A stretch of DNA of 64,000 bases, taken from Candidatus Hydrogenedentota bacterium (lineage in GTDB: Bacteria > Hydrogenedentota > Hydrogenedentia > Hydrogenedentales > JAEUWI01). Under the pieces are notes generated by a model. The model saw only the letters and a program-made list of their open reading frames with translations. It did not search any database and was not told the DNA's origin. Position 1 is the stretch's first letter; the number at the start of each line of letters is the position of its first letter. The position numbers and the translations under genes are program-made. The DNA is taken from positions 1-64,000 of the forward strand of contig JAHBVV010000023.1 in NCBI GenBank assembly GCA_019637335.1, read 5' to 3'. Shown here in pieces: positions 34,121-42,124 of this stretch.

Positions 34121-35464
34121 TTATTCCGATGCGATGCAATACAGGTAGTTGTGACCCTTCAGCAACAGGCTGTCCCCCGCAACCACCGGGGACGCGTCGA
34201 AACCGTCGTCCAGCCGATTGACCGCGAGGATTTCAAAGTGGTCCGCCTGGGCGACCACCGCCGTGGCGCCGCCGCGATCCACAATATAAATTCGTCCGCC
34301 GGCCGCCACAGGCGACGCGAAGATCTGACGCAACCCGCGCAGCCGCTGCCGGGTGTAAAGCAACGCCCCGGTCCGCGCATCGGCGCACGACAGCAACGGT
34401 TTGATATCCTCGACAAAATACAGCCGATCATCGGCAAGCACCGGCGTGGCGATATACGAAGTCGCCTCCTCCAGTGTCCAGAGCACCCCCGGCGGCCCAT
34501 CCAGCAGCCCCGCATGACCCAGCGCAATCGCCTTCATCGAAAACTGCTTGAAATTGCTCGAACAGTACACCACGCCATCGCCGGGTACCGGAGACGGGAT
34601 CGTGTTGTTCGTCAGCCCGTCAGTTTCCCACACGATCTCGCCCGTCACCGCGTCATACGACCGAATACGGTTCGTCGCCGCCGTCACCACCTGCCACCGG
34701 CCCCCAACCTCCACCGCCACCGGCGTCGACCAGGAAGACCCCTCGTCCCGCTCCCGCCGCCAGCGCACTTCCCCCGTGTCCTTGTCAAACGCGTGAATCC
34801 GCGATGGGCCCTCGTGATCCTGCACCACCGCAACCACCGGACCCGCAAGCACCGGCGAACTCCCCTCGCCAAAATCGAACTTCACCCGCATGGGGTCCAG
34901 CGGCTGCCCCCACTGCGGGTTCCCTTCCACATCGATACAATACAAGCCCCGCGAACCGATACCCGCCCAGACGTATTCCCCATCCGTCACCGCCGAATGC
35001 GGCGCATAACTGCCCGCCGGATGGTGCAGCGCGTGCGGAATGGCCGACGCCGCCGTCCGGATCCACACCACCCCGCCCGTCGCCCGATCCAGACACACCA
35101 CCTGAAAATCCAGCGCCACCTCGGGCAACGCGCGCGGCGGCGGGTCAATTCCCCGGGGCTGCTCCGTCGCGTCCGGACGCCCCGTCGCATACGCCCCCTC
35201 ATCCGTCGACGCCACCGCCAGAAAAAATATCCGATCCCCCCAAACCACCGGCGTCGACTGCCCCGACCCCGAAAGCCGCGCCTTCCACTTCACATTCTCC
35301 GATTCGCTCCACGTCACCGGCGGATTCCCCAAACCCGACCCCGTACCCATCGGCCCCCGCCACGACGGCCACACCGCCTCCGCATGCGCCACGGACGAAC
35401 AGGCGAAGAGCGACATAAGAGCGCCTATCCACGGCACACGCGTATCCGAAAACACCCATCGCAT
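34121..35464 (-). CDS. Secreted PQQ-like beta-propeller protein, copy 2
   Basis: A 447-residue paralogue of copy 1: the same WPSWRGP opening, AVQDHEGPS-type blade (VVAVVQDHEGPSRIHAFDKD) and ending (DGFDASPVVAGDSLLLKGHN). The signal peptide here is long (MRWVFSDTRVPWIGALMSLFACSSVAHA). ATG 35464 is chosen because GGGAG precedes it by seven bases. The two proteins are similar along the full length but clearly diverged, so the duplication is old. Role as for copy 1. Confidence 0.85.
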   Translation of the reverse strand: MRWVFSDTRVPWIGALMSLFACSSVAHAEAVWPSWRGPMGTGSGLGNPPVTWSESENVKWKARLSGSGQSTPVVWGDRIFFLAVASTDEGAYATGRPDATEQPRGIDPPPRALPEVALDFQVVCLDRATGGVVWIRTAASAIPHALHHPAGSYAPHSAVTDGEYVWAGIGSRGLYCIDVEGNPQWGQPLDPMRVKFDFGEGSSPVLAGPVVAVVQDHEGPSRIHAFDKDTGEVRWRRERDEGSSWSTPVAVEVGGRWQVVTAATNRIRSYDAVTGEIVWETDGLTNNTIPSPVPGDGVVYCSSNFKQFSMKAIALGHAGLLDGPPGVLWTLEEATSYIATPVLADDRLYFVEDIKPLLSCADARTGALLYTRQRLRGLRQIFASPVAAGGRIYIVDRGGATAVVAQADHFEILAVNRLDDGFDASPVVAGDSLLLKGHNYLYCIASE

Positions 35465-36187
35465 CGGCAAACTCCCGGCGGGCACAGCGCCCGCAGAACC
35501 ATTCTGCACCATCCCCTTGCCGCCGCGCGAAAGTTGTATCAGTCACCGATATCCAAACGCGGTGGCGGAGACATTTCTTTTCGGTAACATTTTAACCGCC
35601 TGAAGCAGGGAACAGTGCCTCAACAATTCGGGAGGTGGCTCGGCGGTAGGATCGCGGGCATTCCCTGCGGCAATGCCCGCTTCGGTCTTCACCGGGCATG
35701 GCTGGTATGGAATAGAATCCCGGCGTCCCAAGAACCCGATTGCAATAGGGACCGGCAAAATCGCCAATCACCGTCCACAAAAGCCCCGCCAATTCCAAAT
35801 ACGACGACGGACAAAAACTTGCGGTATGATGCACCGCGGGGACCCGACCATCGATGCCCGAAACGGCAGCGAACGCGAGCAAGGCTGGGAGCGCAGGCGT
35901 CCCCGCCTGCCCCCATGCACCAAAGGTGCATGGATAGTTGGCGATATCGCAAACAACTTCAAAGCGTAGCATCCCCCTCGGAGGCGGCCCATACAGGAGC
36001 ACGCGACACCCGCGCAATGCGGGCCGAAGATACCCCGAGTGGATGCGAAACCTCCCACACACCAGACCCATCGGCCAGAACACCCCCGAATAAGCCGATC
36101 ACGCGAATCGCAACCTCAAATTAACAACGCGGCCCACTTGATTTTTCGGAGGTCTTGAATGTGGTAGGATAGCGCTGAAGACAATCA
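35465..36187. repeat. Intergenic region before the RT operon, partial family D
   Basis: 35883-35933 carries GGCTGGGAGCGCAGGCGTCC and CCGCCTGCC, a part of family D. The rest has no recognisable gene. Base composition drops visibly from about 36120 on, at the edge of the AT-richer island. Confidence 0.55.
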
Positions 36188-36209
36188 ATCACCTCGGCGA
36201 CGAGGTGAT
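36188..36209. promoter_or_regulatory. Perfect 9-bp hairpin with GCGA loop before the RT operon
   Basis: ATCACCTCG (36188-36196) and CGAGGTGAT (36201-36209) are perfect complements around GCGA, a GNRA-type tetraloop. It lies 33 bases before the first start codon. As RNA it would be a stable structured leader or part of a small RNA; as DNA it is a symmetric operator. Confidence 0.55.
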
Positions 36210-36242
36210 GAAAGTGTTTCGACTTGGTCGGTATAGGTCGAC

Positions 36243-37208
36243 TTGGATTGGATACCGTTGAACCAGAAAATATTGAGAAGCTCTGATCTCCCAGGTTGTG
36301 TTTGGGACAGTATTGCTCGGGCACTTCGAATTCCCGATCAATTGTCCAAAGAATACTGCGACATGCTTAAAGAAAATAATCTGTACAGTATGGCATTTGC
36401 CAAGACACCGGGTGACGGTGCGGTAGGAGGGATAAAGGATGAGCATACGAAAGAGCATTTTGCGACCAGATTCCCAACGTCTTCAGCGCGTATTCAAGCA
36501 GTATTGCTTGATCCTTGGAGCGAGCTCGGCGCGGCTTCAGACGTGCTACTCACATCCTTCTCTGGCGGCCGGATTGGATTGCTCGACATTCCGTGTGGCG
36601 CGTGTGCCAGTTCAATAAGTCTACTCGCGACACTCGCTGCCTTACGCGAGTCGGGAGTCGTTCCACGCCAACCGCTCTACGTATGGATTTTGTCCGCTGA
36701 TATATCAGACCTTGCACGAAGCTACGCAAGTATTTTAATGGACAAAGTCCGAGATTCGCTGGAGAAACAGGGGATTCATGTCCACCAGAGATTTGAATCG
36801 TGGGACGTTCAAGATTCTCTGTCAAATACTGCCTTAATTGATGCTTGGATTCGCTGGATAGATGATTGCGACGAGCGATTCGTTCTAGTCACCAATTTCT
36901 CCGATTTTCTCGGCGACGACACTCGCTTCAAAAGGGCAGAAGAACGTCTGGGTGAAGTATTTCGCTGGGCGTCCATGCGGCAGGCCAAGGTACTATGGGT
37001 CGAACCACAAACCACAAAGGCTTCTAGGTTCTTGGATAAGCTGATCTCTTGGTTTCAGAATAAGGTTCCGCGCCTCATTAGGAAAGATATCAGTACCCAT
37101 GCAGACGGGGCGCTACAAACAAAGGTGAACTATATGCACCCCATCACTAAGCTCGGAACTACACGCGTGCGTTCCAGCGTAATTCGATTAGAAGTTGGTG
37201 AAAATTGA
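36243..37208 (+). CDS. Methyltransferase-fold protein, first gene of the RT operon
   Basis: A 321-residue protein that I do not recognise as a named family. The middle has the layout of a class I methyltransferase: LLDIPCGACASS (113-124) as a motif I loop, VWILSADISDLARSYAS with an acidic residue at the end of strand 2 (Asp153), SWDVQD (186-191) and RFVLVTNFSDFL (212-223) as strand 4. The N-terminal 100 residues are helical and the C terminus is basic. The start is a TTG (stop codon 9 bases upstream); TTG 36258, with GGAT before it, is an alternative. Its stop overlaps the TTG start of the reverse transcriptase by 4 bp, so the two are translated together. Codon use and G+C differ from the flanks. 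Function is unknown; a defence role with the RT is inferred. Confidence 0.78.
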   Translation: MDWIPLNQKILRSSDLPGCVWDSIARALRIPDQLSKEYCDMLKENNLYSMAFAKTPGDGAVGGIKDEHTKEHFATRFPTSSARIQAVLLDPWSELGAASDVLLTSFSGGRIGLLDIPCGACASSISLLATLAALRESGVVPRQPLYVWILSADISDLARSYASILMDKVRDSLEKQGIHVHQRFESWDVQDSLSNTALIDAWIRWIDDCDERFVLVTNFSDFLGDDTRFKRAEERLGEVFRWASMRQAKVLWVEPQTTKASRFLDKLISWFQNKVPRLIRKDISTHADGALQTKVNYMHPITKLGTTRVRSSVIRLEVGEN

Positions 37209-38932
37209 AAGGCGCTCCAGAGACACTCGCCGCGCGCGCCGTAAATCAATATCGCAGACGGGATATTATTGGGTTCCTCGGGGCTCGAATTTATCTTGAT
37301 CCGTGCTGCTCTCGCCGTGACATTTGGGCCACTGATGTCGCATCCACGCTTTCCGGACGAGAGTCGAAAGCCAATTACCACACGTCATATCACTTCAAAG
37401 AACACGACGAAGAAAGCCGCGGATTTCGTTATCGGGTACTCCATATACCTAGCCCCAATGAGATTCTTGCGGAGACAGCACTCCTATGGACATGTGCGGA
37501 GGCCGAAGGTGCATTCGGGAATTCCCCGTCAGTATACAGCTACCAACTCGCCCGAGGAAACGATCGGCGGGGCATTTTCGTTCCCTACTTTGAGGGATTT
37601 CGTCAGCGACATGCGGAAATTGCCCGCATGGCACGTTCCCTCAAGAATGGCATTGTCGTATATACCGATATAAGAAAGTTTTACCCGTCTATTCCTGCCG
37701 AAACCGCGAGACAGGCATGGCATGATACAGCGAAGTCGTGTCAGCTCCCGGGCCTAGCTGAGCGTCTTGGTCAGCGATTGCTCGACAACCATAGCGCTGT
37801 AGAGGACTCGAACGCACATGGTATCTTAACCGGGCCGATGTTTTCTCATGTTGTAGGAAATCTCGTCCTAAGAAACATCGATTCTGAAATGCGCCAGATA
37901 CTGCCGGACGGATACTTTCGGTATGTAGATGATTTCGCATTGGTTGGAAAACGTCGAGCAGTGATCGATGCGGAAAAGCGCTTAGCTGATCTGCTCGATG
38001 ATATCGGATTGAGCGTAAACAGAGACAAGAGGCTTGAGGTATCCACCCGTGATTGGCTGGTCGGTGCGGATGACTTTATGAATGAGCATCATCCAGTTTC
38101 CTGGATGACCTTTGTCGGAGGAATGAAGCAACTACTGATTACTAAACCGGCATTGGCGAAAACCCTGAAAGACAATCTCGAAGTCAACGGTTTTCGCATT
38201 TCTCCGTTGAACTATTCAGACGCGGTTCGAGAGAGAAGATTTATTCGACGGTTTTATGAGCTTCATCTGAAGCGCTGGTACCAGTCTATTCTGCGCAACC
38301 TGAATCCTCACGACCTTATAGTAGAAGCCATTGAACTCAGATCGCGTTATGAAGGCGATTTTGAGACAGCGATTAATGGATCCGATACCTTAGAGGGCTT
38401 TGAGCGAAAACGCCGGATCCACCGCCTACGCCGCCTATGCAGTCGACTCATCTACTTGGCGTCGCCGAAGAAGCTCAGACACATTGCGACATCACTCGCG
38501 GCGCTGCCTGAAATGGCACTCTACTCCGCCGTGTTTGATGCGCTTGACAGAAGGGACATTAGCAACTTGCTTCCATATGGAGCCAATGCGGCTCACTCGG
38601 TCGCCCAGGCATTGTTATCGTCGCGTCCGCCGTTGAAGTGTACGTTGGACGACTGGACGGATGCCTCTCGCCAAGCGCGGGCCGTTTTCGTCGCACACGG
38701 TTTTTCGATTGATGGAAGTTCACCTGTCGACGCCAGTGAAATGGAGCAATTCTGCGCATGGAAAGGACATTCAATAACGGGACCCGGACCGTCGTCTACT
38801 TACTTTGGTGAACTGATTACCCTTCATGGTTTCGGAGAGTGCCGAAGGCATGACGAGCTTCTTGCGCACGCCTATGACATCGACGATGAGGTCGTCCTCG
38901 ATATGGGGACATTGCTTGAACAGTCTTACTGA
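37205..38932 (+). CDS. Reverse transcriptase with long C-terminal helical region (defence-type)
   Basis: A 575-residue RNA-directed DNA polymerase. The palm motifs are clear: motif A YTDIRKFYPSI (153-163, Asp155), motif B-like HGILTGPMFSHVVGNL (205-220), motif C YVDD (240-243, both aspartates) and motif D GLSVNRDKR (268-276). There is no maturase, HNH endonuclease or retron VTG motif, and the serine after GPMF is followed by His, not the Gln of diversity-generating RTs. About 260 residues after the palm are helical with no known domain, a layout seen in UG/Abi (DRT) anti-phage RTs. TTG start inside the previous gene's stop (TTGA). A bidirectional terminator and tRNA-Leu follow. Subfamily not assigned. 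Confidence 0.88.
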   Translation: MKGAPETLAARAVNQYRRRDIIGFLGARIYLDPCCSRRDIWATDVASTLSGRESKANYHTSYHFKEHDEESRGFRYRVLHIPSPNEILAETALLWTCAEAEGAFGNSPSVYSYQLARGNDRRGIFVPYFEGFRQRHAEIARMARSLKNGIVVYTDIRKFYPSIPAETARQAWHDTAKSCQLPGLAERLGQRLLDNHSAVEDSNAHGILTGPMFSHVVGNLVLRNIDSEMRQILPDGYFRYVDDFALVGKRRAVIDAEKRLADLLDDIGLSVNRDKRLEVSTRDWLVGADDFMNEHHPVSWMTFVGGMKQLLITKPALAKTLKDNLEVNGFRISPLNYSDAVRERRFIRRFYELHLKRWYQSILRNLNPHDLIVEAIELRSRYEGDFETAINGSDTLEGFERKRRIHRLRRLCSRLIYLASPKKLRHIATSLAALPEMALYSAVFDALDRRDISNLLPYGANAAHSVAQALLSSRPPLKCTLDDWTDASRQARAVFVAHGFSIDGSSPVDASEMEQFCAWKGHSITGPGPSSTYFGELITLHGFGECRRHDELLAHAYDIDDEVVLDMGTLLEQSY

Positions 38933-39128
38933 ACCGACATTTGGAAAGCGAATGATTTCTGTTTTCGACCATTCGACTACGACCTTCGAAAGCCTGGCGC
39001 GACTGACCGGTGAGAACAAGTGTATTTTGAGAGCGAAGTTTTTCAAAAGCAAGCGTTTAGCCGCATGCCAGGCCGCCCGATCGACGCCATTTGTCCTTAA
39101 TTTGCTATTACGCCTTCCCGCCAACGCA
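38933..39128. other. AT-rich tail of the RT island
   Basis: Between the RT stop and the terminator. A frame that begins near 38952 and runs on through the tRNA gene is not credible as a protein. A non-coding RNA partner of the RT would be expected here or before 36243, but no conserved structure can be proven by eye. Confidence 0.4.
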
Positions 39129-39167
39129 AAAGGCGATCCCCGCAAATTCGAGGATCGCCTTTATTTT
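39129..39167. terminator. Bidirectional intrinsic terminator
   Basis: AAAGGCGATCC (39129-39139) pairs with GGATCGCCTTT (39152-39162), an 11-bp stem with a 12-base loop, with T-rich sequence on the right (TTTATTTT) and A-rich on the left. It serves the RT operon on the plus strand and tRNA-Leu on the minus strand. Confidence 0.85.
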
Positions 39168-39170
39168 CAA

Positions 39171-39257
39171 TGGTGGGCGAGGCGGGAATCGAACCCGCAC
39201 GCGCTTGCGCGCAACGGATTTTAAGTCCGTCGTGTCTGCCGATTTCACCACTCGCCC
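39171..39257 (-). tRNA. tRNA-Leu(UAA)
   Basis: Read on the minus strand: acceptor GGGCGAG...CTCGCCC-A-CCA with encoded CCA, the D arm with TGGTGAAATCGGCA, anticodon loop CTTAAAA (anticodon TAA), a long variable arm (GCGCGCAAGCGCG) and T arm GGGTTCGATTCCC. 87 bases including CCA. It borders the AT-richer RT island with its 3' end towards the island. Confidence 0.96.
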
Positions 39258-39565
39258 GGGATGAACCCCGCAGACGCCGGTAAAATCCTTCGATTTCCCA
39301 GCGTCGAGGGGGTTGCGCGCGGACTATAGCGCAGGCCCCGCCACCGGCGCAACTGCGGGGCGCCTGCGTTGATTCCGGGGCCGGGGCCTCCGCCGCAAGA
39401 CCCGCCGCCACCATTCGGCGCCAACGCCTCCCGGCCCCGCAATTTACGGCTTTTCCTTCAATTCCGGCAAATCGACGCCCGGTACGCCGTTCGATTTCCG
39501 GACAGCGCCCGCGCCAGCCCGAATTGTTACTTTTTTGCTAGGCATTCCGGAACTTCTGTGGCAGA
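39258..39565. other. GC-rich intergenic region
   Basis: No gene or repeat family recognised. It should contain the minus-strand promoter of tRNA-Leu and the plus-strand promoter of the next gene; no clear boxes are seen. Confidence 0.35.
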
Positions 39566-39985
39566 ATGGGGATGTACTTGATAGCGGGACTGCGGGACGG
39601 GCGCCTGGTTAGAGGGCCTTTGTGTATGCATGAGAAGTTTCGAGAATCCTGGAAAGCCGCCTCCTATGTCGGAGCCGGACTTATGGGGGACTTCCCCGGG
39701 CGCGAGATGGAAATCTCCTACCAATACCGCGACCACGTCGAACAGACCGTGTGCCACGTCAAGGACGCGGGGCGCGTTATTGAGCAGTATTGCAAAAAAT
39801 TCCCCCTCGCCACGGTCTACTACCATGGATCGGAGGGGTACGAGTTCCTCGCGCAGGTCCGCTGCCACTGCGGCCACGAGAAATCCCGCGGCTGCTGCCG
39901 CGACGGCAACCACCACCGCGCGAAGATTCTCGTGAGCCTCGTTCCGGTGGCGCAGGATGCCGGGGCGCAGGCGCTGGACGGCTGA
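39566..39985 (+). CDS. Small conserved hypothetical protein with a Cys/His cluster
   Basis: A 139-residue protein. No signal peptide. Near residues 100-120 a likely metal-binding cluster is seen (VRCHCGHEKSRGCCRDGNHH: four Cys and three His). The first half (MYLIAGLRDGRLVRGPLCMHEKFRESWKAA) gives no family match that I recognise. Start ATG 39566 or 39572, both with weak ribosome sites. It precedes msrB by 132 bases. Confidence 0.55.
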   Translation: MGMYLIAGLRDGRLVRGPLCMHEKFRESWKAASYVGAGLMGDFPGREMEISYQYRDHVEQTVCHVKDAGRVIEQYCKKFPLATVYYHGSEGYEFLAQVRCHCGHEKSRGCCRDGNHHRAKILVSLVPVAQDAGAQALDG

Positions 39986-40117
39986 TCGTCCCATCCGGGT
40001 GCGGTTGCATTGCCGGCGGCGGGGCGTTAAGCTCATCCCCATCGCGCGGGATGGGCCGGCGGGCGTTCGTCGGGCCGGACCCCGGCGCAGGGCAGGCGCA
40101 CAGGAAAACCGATCCCG

Positions 40118-40516
40118 ATGACCGAAAAAATCGTTAAGAGCGATACCGAGTGGCAGTCCCAATTGACCCCGGAGCAGTACCGCGTCACCCGCCTCAAGGG
40201 CACCGAACGCGCCTTTACCGGGGCCTACTGCGACGAGAAGAGCGCGGGGGTGTACCAGTGCGCCTGCTGCGGGCAGCCCCTGTTTCACTCGGACCACAAG
40301 TTTGACTCCGGCACCGGCTGGCCCAGCTACTACCAGCCCGTTTCCGAGCAGGCCGTCGAGCGCGAGGAAGACACCAGCTTCGGCATGCGCCGCACCGAGG
40401 TCCATTGCAGCCGCTGCGACGGACACCTGGGCCATGTCTTCCCCGATGGCCCGGCTCCGACCGGCCTGCGCTACTGCATCAATTCGGCCTCGCTGGTGCT
40501 CGATCCCGAGTCCTGA
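40118..40516 (+). CDS. msrB: Peptide-methionine (R)-S-oxide reductase
   Basis: A 132-residue MsrB. It reduces methionine-R-sulfoxide in proteins with thioredoxin. All hallmarks are present: two zinc-binding CxxC motifs (CACC and CSRC), the active-site segment [19 protein letters not shown] and the catalytic cysteine in RYCINSASL. The resolving cysteine arrangement is the common type. It is cytoplasmic, single-domain, and not fused to MsrA. Length is normal for the family. Confidence 0.95.
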   Translation: MTEKIVKSDTEWQSQLTPEQYRVTRLKGTERAFTGAYCDEKSAGVYQCACCGQPLFHSDHKFDSGTGWPSYYQPVSEQAVEREEDTSFGMRRTEVHCSRCDGHLGHVFPDGPAPTGLRYCINSASLVLDPES

Positions 40517-40597
40517 TCCCGGCGCTTGCGTTCCCCGCCGCCATCCCCTATGATGCCCGCACCGGGCCCCAGCCCCCCTCTACCAGGAGATCCGCAC

Positions 40598-42004
40598 GTG
40601 AGTGAAATAAGCTTCCTCGATGGTGTCAACCGGTATTACGGCCTGGCCGAAAAGACCCTCGACCTCCCCCCGGGGCTCGGCGAGAAAATAAAACTCTGCA
40701 CCTCCGTCTTCATGGTCCGCTTCCCCATCGGCTTCCGCGACGGCTACCGCGTCTTCACCGGCTGGCGTGTCGTCCACAGCGAGCACTACCTACCCGTCAA
40801 GGGCGGCATTCGCTACGCCCCCCAGGTGGACCAGGAGGAGGTCGAAGCCCTCGCCGCGCTGATGTCCTATAAATGCGCTATTGTGGATGTTCCTTTTGGC
40901 GGCGCCAAGGGCGCGCTGCGCATCAACCCCAAAGAATTCGACGCCAGCGCGATTGAGCGCATTACGCGCCGCTTCGCCCGGGAACTCGCGAAAAAGGGAT
41001 ACATCAGCCCCAGCCTCAACGTGCCCGCGCCGGACATCGGCACCGGCGAGCGCGAGATGGCCTGGATGGCCGACGAATACCGGCGCATGGACCCGACCGA
41101 CATCAACGCGATAGCCTGCGTCACGGGAAAGCCCGTGAGCCAGGGCGGCATCGCCGGCCGAAGCGAAGCCACCGGCCGCGGCGTCCAGCTCGGCCTTCGC
41201 GAGTTTTTCCGCCATCCGGAAGACGTCAAGGAAGCCGGCCTCGAAGGGGGCCTCTCCGGAAAACGCATCATTATCCAGGGCCTCGGAAAGGTAGGCTACC
41301 CCGCCGCCAAACTCCTCCAGGAGGAGGACGACGCCCGCATCGTCGCCATACTTGAGCACAATAGCGCCCTCGTCAACCCCCAGGGCATCCACGTGGAAGC
41401 CGCCCACCGCTGGCTCCGCGAACACGGCTCCTTCGATGGCTTCGACGAGGGAACCGCGATGCCCGCCAATCCCGCCCTGCTCGAAGAGGAGTGCGACATC
41501 CTGATCCCCGCCGCCATGGAGGGACAGATCACCGCGGAAAACGCCGGGCGCATCAAGGCCCCCCTGATCGCGGAGGCCGCCAATGGCCCCATTACCTACC
41601 GCGCCCACGAAATCCTCCAGAAACACGGCAAGACCATCATCCCCGACATCTACCTGAACGCGGGCGGCGTCGTCGTCTCCTACTTCGAATGGATCAAGAA
41701 CCTTTCCCACATCCGGCTCGGCCGTCTGGGCCGCCGAGCCGATGAGGCCCGCGGCGGGCACGTCGTCGCCGCGCTCGAGGAATTGACCGGCAAGGAAGTA
41801 CCGGCCTACCTCGCCCGCCGCATCCGACACGGGGCCGACGAGCTCGATCTCGTGCGCTCCGGCCTCGACGACACCATGCGCGACGCCTACCAGCAAATTC
41901 GCGAGGTCTATCGCGTCCACGACGACATCCCCGATCTCCGAACCGCCGCCTATCGCCTCGCCATCGAGCGCATCGCCCGGGCGAACATGGAGATGGGCGT
42001 GTAA
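40598..42004 (+). CDS. Glu/Leu/Phe/Val dehydrogenase (glutamate-dehydrogenase type)
   Basis: A 468-residue NAD(P)-dependent amino-acid dehydrogenase. Substrate-site motifs KGGIRYAPQV, CAIVDVPFGGAKG (with the catalytic lysine in GGAKG) and VPAPDIGTGEREMAWM are intact, followed by the NAD fold (IIIQGLGKVGYPAAKLL) and the PAAMEGQIT-N region. It most resembles glutamate dehydrogenase in length and in the SVFMVRFPIGFRDGYRVF opening. GTG 40598 has AGGAG eight bases upstream, which is better than the ATG at 40526 inside an unsupported extension. Catalyses reversible oxidative deamination of glutamate, linking ammonia and carbon. Confidence 0.9.
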   Translation: MSEISFLDGVNRYYGLAEKTLDLPPGLGEKIKLCTSVFMVRFPIGFRDGYRVFTGWRVVHSEHYLPVKGGIRYAPQVDQEEVEALAALMSYKCAIVDVPFGGAKGALRINPKEFDASAIERITRRFARELAKKGYISPSLNVPAPDIGTGEREMAWMADEYRRMDPTDINAIACVTGKPVSQGGIAGRSEATGRGVQLGLREFFRHPEDVKEAGLEGGLSGKRIIIQGLGKVGYPAAKLLQEEDDARIVAILEHNSALVNPQGIHVEAAHRWLREHGSFDGFDEGTAMPANPALLEEECDILIPAAMEGQITAENAGRIKAPLIAEAANGPITYRAHEILQKHGKTIIPDIYLNAGGVVVSYFEWIKNLSHIRLGRLGRRADEARGGHVVAALEELTGKEVPAYLARRIRHGADELDLVRSGLDDTMRDAYQQIREVYRVHDDIPDLRTAAYRLAIERIARANMEMGV

Positions 42005-42124
42005 CCCCACCGGTGTTTCGCGACCGGCCTGCCCCCTGGGCTACAATGCACCGGCGCGCGCTACGCCGCGCGCACCCCTTTCCCCCATATCGGCGCGATA
42101 TCCCCGCGCCCGAAAGACCCGCGA

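Noticed and set aside
36138-36170. Promoter TTGATT / TAGGAT for the RT operon
   Set aside because: The spacing is 21 bases, too long for a sigma-70 promoter.
37205-38932. Retron or group II intron reverse transcriptase
   Set aside because: No VTG motif, no maturase or endonuclease domain, no intron RNA domain V recognised around the gene, and the protein is longer than retron RTs.
38826-39224. 132-codon frame running past the RT stop
   Set aside because: It overlaps the RT gene, the terminator and the tRNA-Leu gene; its end is translated tRNA.
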